Shown here in pieces: positions 45,201 through 56,127 of a stretch of 64,000 nucleotides of DNA. Each line of letters begins with the position of its first letter. Within the stretch, counting starts at the first letter, position 1. The stretch is from NCBI RefSeq assembly GCF_000715075.1, contig NC_134087.1, positions 188,387,276 to 188,451,275 on the forward strand, in the 5' to 3' direction. Under the pieces are notes generated by a model. It was not told the origin of the DNA. It saw only the letters and a program-made list of their open reading frames with translations, and ran no database searches. The translations under genes were made by a program, and so were the position numbers. The DNA is from Nicotiana tabacum. Taxonomy: Eukaryota > Streptophyta > Magnoliopsida > Solanales > Solanaceae.

Positions 45201-46922
45201 GAATGAATCTATTCTAACACAACAAACATGACGGATTAAACGATTAAATCAATATATTTCCTTTAACACAACTAAATTCTTTTTAGACAAATAACAAGAT
45301 CGATGAATAAACAATTATGAACTTAAGCTTGAACTTAACAATATTAACAATTTCTAACAATACATAAACACATGAAACAAATTGAAGAAATAGTTAATTA
45401 AATTTCAATTTGAATCTAACAAACATCAAACTAACAAATATTCACTTAAACAATAATACAAACATGAAATGAATATGAAAACAACTAATTAAACTTCTAT
45501 TTTGAAATCTGAAAATTAATTTAACAAATAACATATGAACATGAACTAAAAATTAATTCAAACGATAAACAAAACAAATATTTGCCGATTTTAGATTCGA
45601 AAGTATCAAAACAAAATACGGACAAAATAAAACTCAAAAATCTACTAACCGGACTGACCTGAAATATGTATGGACTAACTCGACGAACCTCGACCTAACT
45701 CAACCGAGCATCTCGTCTGAAGATACAGCAGCTGGACGAAGGAGAAGTGATGAACGACAGCAGCTGGAACGAAATAGAAGTGATGAACTGAAGCAGGAGC
45801 AACTGGGAGATGAAGCAGACGACCAACGAACACGAGCAGACGACAGTAGCAGCAGCTCGGAGGAACTGGACGTCGAGCAGCAGCAGTCCGGCGACAGCCA
45901 TGGCCATGGTGATGCCCAAGCTCGGAGAAGCGAAGCAGTAACAGAGCAGTGGAGGCTTGTTTTGGCCTCAAACTGCTCGACGGAAGCAGCTGGCCTCAAG
46001 CTTATCCATGGCGGAATGAGCTGGACGACGAGGGTTGTGTTCATTTGGTTGTTTGGTTGATACAGAAGCAGCATGGTCACCCATGAGCGTCGAGCTCAAG
46101 CTTGAGCTCGACGAGCTTCGTCAATGGCGGATAGGGCTAGGAATTTCGGACGAAGAAGAAGAAGATGAAGACGATGTAGCCATGGGTGGTCGGAGAGCAG
46201 CTTTGTTGCTGCGTCAACTATTGGACGGTGGTCGACGGGCGGACATGGGAGGGCAACTTGGAGCTTGAGGAAGAAGAAGAAGATAGGAGGGTGGCGGATG
46301 ATTTTGCAAATTTTTTAGGGTTTTCTACATTTTGTTTTGTTTTGTTTTTTTGTAAAATGTAAGACAAAAGGGGTTTGGGTCTTTTGGGTTATGGACTGGG
46401 TCGACCCAGTTCGAAATGGACTGGGTCGTAGGGAAGATTGGGCCAATTTTTGGGCCTGTGGCTTGAAATTGAAGAAGAGGCCTAATTCCGACTTTCTTTA
46501 TATTTTTGCTTTCTTTTCTTCTTTTATTTCTCTAAAACTAAATTATAAAAATACTTAACTTATTATTAAGAACTAAATTAAGTTATAAAAGTGCAAATTA
46601 ACTCCCAATAACAATTAACGCACAATTAAGTAATAATTAAGCATAAAATTGTATATTTGGACATTAAATGCTAAAAATGCAAAAGATGCCTATTTTTGTA
46701 ATTTTCATTTTTTGTAAAACAAATTTAATTACTAACAATTGTAGAATTAAATCCTACATGCAAAATGCGACATATTTTTTATTAATTTAGCAAATAAACA
46801 TGCACAGACAAATACAAATAATTATTCAAAATATCACAAAATTGCACACCAAAGAAAAATCATTTTATTTTTGAATTTTTTTGGGAGTAATTCTCATATT
46901 GGGCAAAAATCACGCGCTTACA
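42284..46922 (-). repeat. Element A, 3' LTR (4,639 bp)
   Basis: On the minus strand it starts TGTAAGCGCGTG at 46,922 and ends GAGGTGCGACA at 42,284. It contains a Glu/Gln-rich CAG-type segment (about 45,710-46,270) open in several frames, a 26-bp perfect palindrome at 46,088-46,113 and ACTGGGTCGACCCAGT at 46,395-46,410. The PBS-like 11-mer TGGCGACTCTG lies at 42,382-42,372 (minus). Confidence 0.93.
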
Positions 46923-46940
46923 GCTGCCCCTTTTTGCCCG
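46923..46940 (-). other. Polypurine tract of element A
   Basis: On the minus strand GGGCAAAAAGGGGCAGC lies directly before the 3' LTR start TGTAAGC. The GGGGCAGC/TGT junction is the same as in element B2. Confidence 0.8.
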
Positions 46941-47422
46941 AAGACACGAAGGGTTTTCGTGCAAAGATAAAGCGAGCGATTTTTTCCCATCCGAGTACTC
47001 CATTGAAGCATTTTTTTTTTGAAAAAGATTTGACCGAACCTTTGCTTCAAAGGTTTTTACATATCCTGGGCTAAACAGGAATCAGGTCAATGTAGTTCGG
47101 AAAATTTTGGTAGCTGGGACTACCGTGGGACTGCATTGTCACTGTTGTTGCATGTTATTACTACTGCTTACCGATCTCCTTGTTACACCGTGCTTAAAAA
47201 GAACAAGAAGCTAGGCTAGAGTACAATTTGTTTTTGTTGCCTTGCTTCCTTGTCTGCTTGCATTTCTTCCGGTGCTTTTCTTCTTTTGACACATGTACTT
47301 GAGTTTGTACTGTGACCTCTTGTTGCAACCTTCTGCTTCCCGGTGCTGGGGAATTTTATTGTTTCCTGCTGGGGATTCCTATTGTAACCCTCTGTTTTAT
47401 TGTCCTCTGACTTGATCTTAAA
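46941..47422 (-). other. Element A 3' untranslated region, unique part
   Basis: It contains one copy of the recurrent TACATATCC...ATCAGGTCA...TGTAGTTCGG motif (47,058-47,100) and two TGCTGGGGA motifs (47,344-47,352 and 47,367-47,375). Confidence 0.6.
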
Positions 47423-47727
47423 ATGTATGCCTCTGTTATCTGGGCGGGCTCCCAACTTCAATACTTGAAAATTAAAGACTTGAAATGTATGCCTCTGTTG
47501 TCTGGGCGGGCTCCTAACTTCGACGCTTGAAATATAAAGACTGAAATGTATGGCTCTGTTATCTGGGCGGGCTCCCAACTTCAATGCATGAAATGTAAAG
47601 ACTGAATGTATGCCTCTGTTCTATGGGCGGGCTCTCAACTTCAATAACTAAAATGTAAAGACTGAAATGTATGCCTCTGTTATCTGGGCGGGCTCCCCAT
47701 ATCAACAACAACTTTTAAAAATAAGCG
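47423..47727. repeat. 61-bp tandem repeat in element A
   Basis: ATGTATGCCTCTGTTATCTG units start at 47,423, 47,485, 47,546, 47,606 and 47,667, each containing GGGCGGGCTCC. Confidence 0.9.
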
Positions 47728-49190
47728 CCATTCCTCTCTTCAGGCGGGCTTCTGACTTCAACAACAACTTTGAAAATAATCGCCATTCCTCTCTTCAGGC
47801 GGGCTCCTTACTTCAACCAATACATCGCCATTCCTTTCTTTAGGTTGGCAAGATTTCAACAACTTTTAAAAATGCCTTTCCTCTCTTCAGGCGGGCTCCT
47901 GACAACAACTTTGAAAATAATCGCCATTCCTCTCTTCAGGCGGGCTCCTGACTTCAAACAACACATCGTCATTCCTTTCTTTAGGTTGGCAAGATTTCAA
48001 CAACTTTTAAAAATGCCTTTCCTCTCTTCAGGTGGGCTCCTGACAACAACTTTGAAAATAATCGCCATTCCTCTCTTCAGGCGGGCTCCTGACTTCAAAC
48101 AATACATCGCCATTCCTTTTTTTAGGTTGGCAAGATTTCAACAACTTTTAAAAATGCCTTTCCTCTCTTCAGGCGGGCTCCTGACAACAACTTTGAAAAT
48201 AATCGCCATTCCTCTCTTCAGGCGGGCTCCTGACTTCAAACCATACATCGCCATTCCTTTCTTTAGGTTGGCAAGATTTCAACAACTTTTTAAAAACGCC
48301 TTTCCTCTCTTCAGGCGGGCTCCTGACAACAACTTTGAAAATAATCGCCATTCCTCTCTTCAGGCGGGCTCCTGACTTCAAACCATACATCGCCATTCCT
48401 TTCTTTAGGTTGGCAAGATTTCAACAACTTTTAAAAACGCCTTTCCTCTCTTCAGGCGGGCTCCTGACAACAACTTTGAAAATAATCGCCATTCCTCTCT
48501 TCAGGCGGGCTCCTGACTTCAAACAATACATCGCCATTCCTTTCTTTAGGTTGGCAAGATTTCAACAACTTTTAAAAATGCCTTTCCTCTCTTCAGGCGG
48601 GCTCCTGACTTCAAACCATACATCGCCATTCCTTTCTTTAGGTTGGCAAGATTTCAACAACTTTTTAAAACGTCTTTCCTCTCTTCAGGCGGGCTCCTGA
48701 CTTCAACAACAACTTTGAAAATAATCGCCATTCCTCTCTTCAGGCGGGCTCCTAACTTCAACCAATATATCGTCATTCTGTTCTTCAGGGGGGTCCTGAC
48801 TTCTTCTTAAATTCTTCATCCTCGTTCTCTAGGTGGACGCCTGACTTCTTCTTTAATTCTTCATCCTCATTCTCCAGGTGGACGCCTGACTTCTTCTTCA
48901 ATTTATCGCCATTCTATTCTTCAGGGGGCTCCTAATTTCCACCAATGAATCGCCATTCTATTCTTCAGTGGGGCTCCTGACTTCAACCATTTTTTCAAAA
49001 GTGCCATTCCTTTCTTTGGCTGGCACGATTTTAACAACCTTTTTTTAAAAATGCCTTTCCTTTCTTCAGGCGGGCTCCTGATTTGAAAATAATCATCATT
49101 CCTCTCTTCAGGCGGGCTCCTGATTTCAACCAATAAATCGCCATTCTATTCTTCAGGGGGGCTCCTGACTTCAACCATTTTTTTTTTCAA
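47728..49190. repeat. 141-bp higher-order tandem repeat (three submonomers) in element A
   Basis: TGAAAATAATCGCC starts at 47,771, 47,912, 48,053, 48,194, 48,336 and 48,477 (141-142 bp apart), with a shorter step to 48,716 and more degenerate units to about 49,190. Each 141-bp unit holds three related pieces of about 47 bp ending in CAGGCGGGCTCCTGAC or TAGGTTGGCAAGATTTC. Because 141 is a multiple of three, long open frames appear on both strands; they are most likely artefacts. Confidence 0.93.
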
Positions 49191-49229
49191 TTCAAACTTT
49201 TTTTTTAATTATTATCCTAGGAGAAAATT

Positions 49230-49930
49230 CATCAGACTAGGATTTGATATCTTATCTTAGGAGAAAGATTCATCTGACTAAGATTTTATCTTGGGAGAAA
49301 AATTTCATCAGACCAAGATTTTGACTCTAGGAGATAAATCGTCAGACTAGGTCCATTTGTTGTGATCTTAGGAGAAAGATTCATCCGACTAAGATTTTAT
49401 CTTGGGAGAACAATTTCATCAGACCAAGATTTTGACTCTGGGAGATAAATCATCAGACTAGGTCCATTTTGTTGTGATCTTAGGAGAAAGATTCATCCGA
49501 CTAAGATTTTATTTTGGGAGAAAAATTTCATCAGACCAAGATTTTGACTCTAGGAGATAAATCGTCAGACTAGGTCCATTTGTTGTGATCTTAGGAGAAG
49601 GATTCATCCGACTAAGATTTTATCTTGGGAGAACAATTTCATCAGACCAAGATTTTGACTCTAGGAGATAAATCGTCAGACTAGGTCCATTTTGTTGTGA
49701 TCTTAGGAGAAAGATTCATCCGACTAAGATTTTATCTTGGGAGAACAATTTCATCAGACCAAGATTTTGACTCTAGGAGATAAATCGTCAGACTAGGTCC
49801 ATTTTGTTGTGATCTTAGGAGAAAGATTCATCCAACTAAGATTTGATATCTTATCTTGGGAGAAAAATTTCATCGGACCAAGATTGTATCGGGAGGTAAA
49901 TTCATCAGACTAGGACTTTTTATCCTAGGA
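49230..49930. repeat. 112-bp tandem repeat in element A
   Basis: GATCTTAGGAGAAAGATTCA units start at 49,364, 49,476, 49,587, 49,699 and 49,811, preceded by partial copies. Each unit has three related pieces ending in CATC(A/C)GAC(C/T)AAGATT or CGTCAGACTAGG. Confidence 0.93.
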
Positions 49931-52661
49931 GAAAAATGTAAAGATCAATGATTTGAGAAACTTACCTTCGTAATTTCTTCTTTTCTTTTCTTTTTCCTTT
50001 GCGCTGCTTTGTTATTGCTTGCTGGGGATAATACCACTGTGGGAGTCTCCTTTCTTCCCCTCCTTCAAATTTGTTTTTGGTTTTTTTTTTCAACACTGCT
50101 GGGGATAAAAGTGTTATCTTCTTGGGATAACGTTGTTGAGGATAACGCTGCTGGGGAATTTTATCCCTTCAAATCGATGCTTCATTCTTTTGGAAGCTGC
50201 TGGGGATGATAATGGCTCTTTGCTTTTCTGAGCACAAGTGTCATCCCTTTATTCTGTCTGCTGGGGATAACTTCCTCCATTGGAAACTTATTATGTTGGG
50301 GGCAACCCTGGTTCAAAGACCACTTCCTTGGTGTTATCTTTATTCTTCCCCAGATGGGTACTTGATTTCCAGAAAATTTTCTAATTGAAAAGGAAAATTT
50401 TCTGCCCCAGTTTGATAATCTTTTTTTATTATTATTATTATTATTTTTATTTTCTTTATGGCATGCCTTTCCGTCATCAATGCCATTTCCTTTACCTGTT
50501 TCAAATAAAAAATTTGTTAGCTTAAAGCGTTGTAGTTGGTTGTGATACTCCACTGGGATGGTTTTCTCTTTCTCCTTCTTTGCTCTGCGTCCCACAACTT
50601 GTTGGGGATGATATTATTTGCTGGGGATAATCTATTTCTGCTGGGGATATCCCTCTTCTTTCGTAGCATGGCTCGGAAACTTGTATTTTCCCGACCTTTT
50701 AGTCTCGCATGAATTTCCCAAATCATGCTTATTGCTCTCCTTGTTTGTCCACGAGCCTTGGCCTTGAGGTTTTGATAACCTTTGATTTCGGCAAGGATAT
50801 CCCTCTTGACACTCGTCAATCCTTTTGTCAATCTCCTTTTGCTGGAGATATCTTTTTTTTACCCTGGCCTTGCGCTTGTTCCTTGCTGACTATACCATTT
50901 GTATGTACTAGTCAGATTTTATCTTGGAAAGCTGATGGCCTATTTTGAAGTCATTTCCCACTGGTTCTGACCAAACAGACTCTACTGGGGAAATTTCTAT
51001 GAAAGGAAAAGATAAAAGGGAATAGAATAAAAGACAAAGGAAAAAATGACTCTTTAACAAAAGAAACTATAAATAAAAACCTATCAAACGAAAACACAGA
51101 CTCTAATGGTCATGACATGCATATGTGGCCTATCCTTCGTCATCAATCGTCTTTCGAGATCTTCCCCTTGACTATCCCCCATCTGATTCCCAATCTTATT
51201 CGACTTGTAGTGCCCGAAGGGTTTTCACTATCAAGCCTCTCTCATTTTGGTTTTTCTCTCAGCTTGCGTCGCCTTATGGTGTCCGTAAAGATTTTCACCG
51301 ATAAGACTCTCTCATTTGTATCACTTTCTAGCTGGGGATTTGGAGTGTTGCCGGTATGACTCTCTCTACTGGGGATTAGAGTCCTTTCTGTTGTGGAACA
51401 GAATGTTATGTTCGCCGGTAAGACTCTCATTTGTCTGACTTGGCATCTTTTGCAGACTGGTCAGAAGGTCTTTCTTTGGACCGTAAGGTGGGTTTTGGAT
51501 AGGCTAGAAATAAAGGGTATTAAAGGCTCAAAAAACAAAATAAATTTGGGGTTCAAAATTACAACCTTCGAAATCATATTTGTTTATAACAAGCGCAACC
51601 CTTGCCCCTGTTTTCTTGCTTTGGGATTATTTATTTATTATATATATTTTTTAAATTATTTTTTTTGTTACACTATGCATATTACGCACATTATGCGCAC
51701 TATGCACCCTATGACCGAGCCGTGAAGCGCCTACGTATCCTCTTTGAGGAATCAGGTCAAACGTAGTTCCCAATTCCTCTTTTTCATTTGACTTTCTTTT
51801 GTTTTTTTTCATTTTTCTTTTTCTTTTTCGTTTTTTTTTTATTTTTTCTTTACCTTCCAGGCTCGTATTTCCTAGTCATTGCTATTGATTCCGAACGAGG
51901 GGTATGAAAGAAAATAAATAAGGCTCAAAAGGGGTAATGAAGGATAAAATGTTTAGGTAGCAGAACAAAGTGCCTTCGTAATTCCAGTCTTCAAAACATG
52001 CCAAGTGCAAACAACACAATTGAACATAGATTTATAGTCTATTCCGATGGTGCTGGACTTGACAATTATGTTAAACACTTGCTTTTTCATTTGTCATTTC
52101 TAAAGCACTGCTGGGCGACACTCTCACTCTCATGCACGACCCTCATGCCAATTTGGCGAATCTTGCATTTAATGGTTTTCTTTATGTTTTACTTGCCCCA
52201 GTTCCACATGGCTCGGGTTTCAAATAATATCAAACTGTTCTTATTTTCCTTAAATGCTTTGATCACCTCTCCAGGGTTTTATGATTAACTTTAAAGACTA
52301 GGCCCAAACTGTGTGCGCATGTCATGTCCCTAGAATCGGCATTGAACAAAAATGACAAAAGGACTAAATAAAAAGATGACTGGAAATAATAAAAGACCGG
52401 CTTTTGTATTAGACTTCCAGCGAAATGGTTAGAAAAACAAACAAAACAACCAGAATAAAATCTTAACACAACATCAACGAGACTTAAACAAACTGATACG
52501 ACAAAAATGGAAAGATAAGAAGGTTTGACACAAGACAATATTCGGATTACAACCCTAAGAATAATCCGGATAACAGAAATGACAACAAAATAAACCACCA
52601 ACAGCTTCTCTCTTGCTAACCAAGGAACGGAGCGTCCTCCCATTTTATCAAAATTGGCATC
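49931..52661 (-). other. Element A interior without readable ORFs
   Basis: It contains a cluster of CTGCTGGGGA motifs (50,020-50,650 and weaker copies to 51,380) and one CTACGTATCC...ACGTAGTTC motif (51,730-51,769). Open frames here are short, low in complexity and show no domain. This is where pol would be expected in an autonomous relative; none is present. Confidence 0.6.
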
Positions 52662-53438
52662 TTAGCCACTAAGCTTTGCATTAGTATTGCCAAGACCATT
52701 ATCAGCTTCCATATCATCAACCTCCGTCAACAAGTTCTCGATAGGGTTTGAGTGCTCCATGTTACTGTTATCGATCACAATCTGCCCTTCTTGGATCATT
52801 TTCTCTACTTCCCTTTTCAAATTACGACAACTCTCAATGTTGTGTCCTATGACATTGGAGTGGTACGCGCATTGCGCTGCCAGATCAAAGTTTCTTGCAT
52901 GTGGATCTGGAGTATATGCGGGGAGCGGCTCAATCAAGCCAGCATGCTTTAGCCTTTCAAACAGACTTGCATAAGATACTCCGATAGGGGTGAGAGCCTT
53001 TCCTCGTTTCAGCAACCTTTCGTTCCTAAATGCTTGATTGGGCCGGAAACCTGATCCAGGGGGCTTCCGGTAGGCTTGTGAGGGTGGATAGGCCTTCTGT
53101 GGAGCTGGGTATTTGGAAAGTGAAGCCCATCTTTGGGAACCTCGTGGAGAGAAGTAGCATTGGGGAGGGGAGTAGCGTGGACGAGTGATGGAGCTACTCA
53201 GGTAGCTAGGAAAGCTGTCATAAGTGGGTTGGGATGGAGAGTATGGGGGATGGGTAATGCCAGAGTTTGAAAAGCTTGGCGGTGGTGGGGGTGGTGCTTT
53301 CCCAGTTATCCATTCCTGATACATGTCTGCCACATGTTGTCTAAGCATTTTCACTTCTTCTACCAACCCGTTGTTCTGTTCGACCAATTGTTGTCGGTCA
53401 TCAGTACCGACCCATCCTGTTTTGATGTTCTGTGTCAT
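52662..53438 (-). CDS. Short gag-like protein of element A
   Basis: An intact minus-strand ORF of 258 residues. Residues about 15-45 form a heptad-like helix (QQLVEQNNGLVEEVKMLRQH). Residues 49-130 are rich in Pro, Ser and Tyr. Residues 149-172 (LTPIGVSYASLFERLKHAGL) and the knuckle C190-x2-H193-x5-H199-x4-C204 match the C-terminal part of Ogre/Tat gag, followed by NLKREVEKMIQEGQI. The central capsid-like gag core expected between the Pro-rich part and the knuckle is not seen, so the protein is about half the size or less of a full Ogre gag. An uninterrupted frame in a non-autonomous element suggests either recent origin or selection for the protein. It would bind element RNA or join particles made by a helper; that role is inference. 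Confidence 0.8.
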   Translation of the reverse strand: MTQNIKTGWVGTDDRQQLVEQNNGLVEEVKMLRQHVADMYQEWITGKAPPPPPPSFSNSGITHPPYSPSQPTYDSFPSYLSSSITRPRYSPPQCYFSPRGSQRWASLSKYPAPQKAYPPSQAYRKPPGSGFRPNQAFRNERLLKRGKALTPIGVSYASLFERLKHAGLIEPLPAYTPDPHARNFDLAAQCAYHSNVIGHNIESCRNLKREVEKMIQEGQIVIDNSNMEHSNPIENLLTEVDDMEADNGLGNTNAKLSG

Positions 53439-55099
53439 TTGCTTTGCAGGGAGGAGTTACCACAACCAACCACTTTTCTATATATGAACACAACAAAAGG
53501 AAGCCAGCACATTAGTGTCAGGGCATTTGATAGATAATCATATATTAGAGATGCAATGCACCTAAGCAGTTAAACTGTTCTATCAGAAATGCGATGCACT
53601 TGCGCTTTCCTTTATTTTTCTTTCTTCCCTTTTTTTCTTTTTCAGTGGTGGTCGAATCTTATAGAGATTGCCTACGTATTATGACCCCGCATGAATCAGA
53701 CCTTGCGTAGTTCGGACCAATAAAAGATAAACAATACTAATCATTTTTTTTTTCAATTTTCATATTAAAATAAACTGGGAAATCAAACAACCCACATATT
53801 CTAATTAAAGATTTATAACCTCGAAACAAAAAGGCCAGCTTCCTTTCCCCGTTTGACAAATGCAACCAAACGGCTATTTTTGCAAATGTGGCCCTTTCCA
53901 AATCTCACATGAATTTTGAGGCCGGGGAGGATTATTTTGACACTTTACAAACTTATCCGTTCTTTTACGAAAATAGCCTTTCGACAACTGAAAGATACTC
54001 TAAGGCTATTTCGACAAGAACGGTTTAAGACGCGGCCGAAGCTGGCTCGACTTATTTTGACCAAATATCCAAACGGTATTTACCTGACCGTTGACTCTTT
54101 GTTTTATTTTTTCAAATTACAATAAAAACCTAGTGTTGCAAACACGGCCCTTCAGCGCCTCGGGAACGAAGATTTTTTAAGGCTGTGTGGGTCAATTGGA
54201 CCAAAAATCCTAAACATGACCCAAAAGGTGGCTGTTTATGCAAAGTCAGTCTTCCGGCGTCCCTTTCAGGAACATTCGGCTATGTCTTGTCAAAACAGCG
54301 TCACCCGACTTCTTTATGACAAAATTAAAATTTGACATATTTTTTTGGCTATTTTTTAGCAAAAGGGGAGGCTGGACACCGTCCGACTTATTTATGACAA
54401 AATTAAAATTTTGACACATTCTTTTATTTATTTATTGGTTTTTGGCTATTTTAGCAAAAAGGGGGTTGGAACCGATGAGGGTTGCCTACGTATCTCACAT
54501 CCGGTGAGAATCAAACTCGCGTAGTTCGGGCAGGTCATGAATAAAGTAAATAAACTAATTTTAAATTTTTTTTTTTGAATTTGTAAAAGAACTACTTTAA
54601 AAGAAGAAATGAAGTATATATATATATTTTTTTTTTGGATTTTTGATTGATTTTCTTTTTGAAAGAAAGACTTCTAAGAATTCCTTTTCTTTTGATTTGA
54701 ACTTTGAGAATTTCAAAAGTAAAAGGAAGATATTTTTTTTTTTGTTTTTTTTCTTATTCTAAGAAGAAAGAAAATATTTTTTTTGGAATTTTACTTTTAA
54801 TAAAAGAAATGCTTTCTAAAAAAAATATTTTTTGAATTTTGAATTTTCTTTTCAATTTTTAAAGAAGAAGGAAAATATTTTCGAATTTGTTTTATTTTAT
54901 AATATATATATATTTTTTAATATATATATATTTTAATAATTAAAAAGACTTTCTAAAGAAGTCAATAATGGAAAATATTTTTGGATTTTTTGTTTTGAAA
55001 ATTGGGAGTCTAAAAAAAAACTTTTCCAGATTTTTTTGGCAGGACAAATATTTTTGCAACAAATAAAGATATATATACATTTTTTGGAAATAAAGAAAA

Positions 55100-55145
<46 letters not shown>

Positions 55146-55284
55146 CAACAAATAATAAAACCACTTTCAACGCGACTCTTTTTATTTTATTATTTTGAAT
55201 TTTTCAGAAACGAATAAAAAAAACTATTTTAAAAGTAAGACTCTTTTTCATTGTCATTTTCAGGGGAAGACAAACTATTTTCCT

Positions 55285-55316
<32 letters not shown>

Positions 55317-56105
55317 TGAAAATAAGACAGAACGACGATTTTCTTTTTTTTTTCTTCTATTTTTCCTTTGCTTTTTAGTTAAAACAAACTAATAAAACAT
55401 TTTTTTTATTATTCTCAAAATTTCGGCAGAGTTTTGACAGTATTTGGGCACTGTTTTTTTTTTCAAAAAAAACAGTCAATTCCCTAACCGCTATTTCTTT
55501 TTTTTCAATTTTAAAAAATTATTCATGATATTCAAAAGTCAGTCAACACACAAATCCGGATCAAATAAATGCGCAAGTAGCAGCAAGTAAGATGCATCAG
55601 GATGGTCATTTTTTTAGTACACCTGTCCTAGACAGACCCAACCCCTGTGTTGAGTCTCCAAAGTCAAATGCACGTGATGCAAACAATCGCTCCTACTAGG
55701 GATCCGGCATGAAGCTGAGTTATTCTAAGTGAAAAAACCCGAGGCATATTGATCTAGCCCTGGCTTACCCAAACGAACAGTTTGAGCCGAAGCGGGGGCA
55801 ACGTACCGGGAGCACGAAAGTCTACACGGCCTAGTTACTTGTCCCAACTTCGTCTTATTTGGTATGACTTTAACAGAAAGGTGGGCCACGCGCACGTGTG
55901 CACCATAAATTTAGAAGACTCAAAAAGAAGGGGGTTTCGTAGCAGTTGTATATATTCATAATTCAAATAATATTAAAGCGGTAAAAGTGTCATTTAGCAC
56001 ATTGGGCATATATCATGTAAAAAAATCAGATAATAAATAAAGCCAACTATAACAATTATTTTAAACTCGAATTCTTGAACGCTGAACTAGTGGTTCTGGG
56101 TAATC
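53439..56105 (-). other. Leader region of element A
   Basis: About 2.7 kb between PBS and gag. It has two copies of the CCTACGTAT...CGTAGTTCGG motif (53,670-53,717 and 54,484-54,530), long T-rich runs on the plus strand (about 54,540-55,520) and AT microsatellites. No supported ORF; the Tyr-Ile repeats read from the AT runs are artefacts. Confidence 0.6.
55104..55142. repeat. (AT)n microsatellite
   Basis: About 19 AT repeats in the leader of element A. A second, shorter AT run lies at about 55,287-55,309. Confidence 0.95.
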
Positions 56106-56123
56106 TCCCCAGCAGAGTCGCCA
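56106..56123 (-). other. Primer binding site of element A
   Basis: On the minus strand TGGCGACTCTGCTGGGGA lies four bases (GCTC) after the LTR end ...GCGACA. The form TGGCGACTC...GGGGA starts with the TGG needed to pair with a tRNA CCA end. From memory, Ogre elements are primed by tRNA-Arg and use such a site; I could not check the tRNA. Confidence 0.8.
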
Positions 56124-56127
56124 GAGC

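Noticed and set aside
45675..46080. Overlapping open frames in the CAG-rich part of LTR A (also 59,406-59,899)
   Set aside because: Open in several frames on both strands with biased composition. The two LTR copies differ by changes that alter the frames differently, so there is no sign of a protein under selection.
47770..48700. Open frames of 201 and 121 codons (IIAIPLFRRAP repeats) in element A
   Set aside because: They arise because the 141-bp repeat is a multiple of three; frames are open on both strands and no start, splice or domain evidence supports translation.
47423..49930. CRISPR-like appearance of regularly spaced repeats
   Set aside because: Whole units are tandemly repeated without unique spacers, in a plant retrotransposon; these are minisatellites.
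50182..50595. 137-codon minus-strand ORF as a second gene of element A
   Set aside because: It runs through the CTGCTGGGGA motifs and an Asn run from an ATT microsatellite; no domain is recognisable.
54933..55392. Tyr-Ile repeat peptides
   Set aside because: Translation of AT microsatellites.
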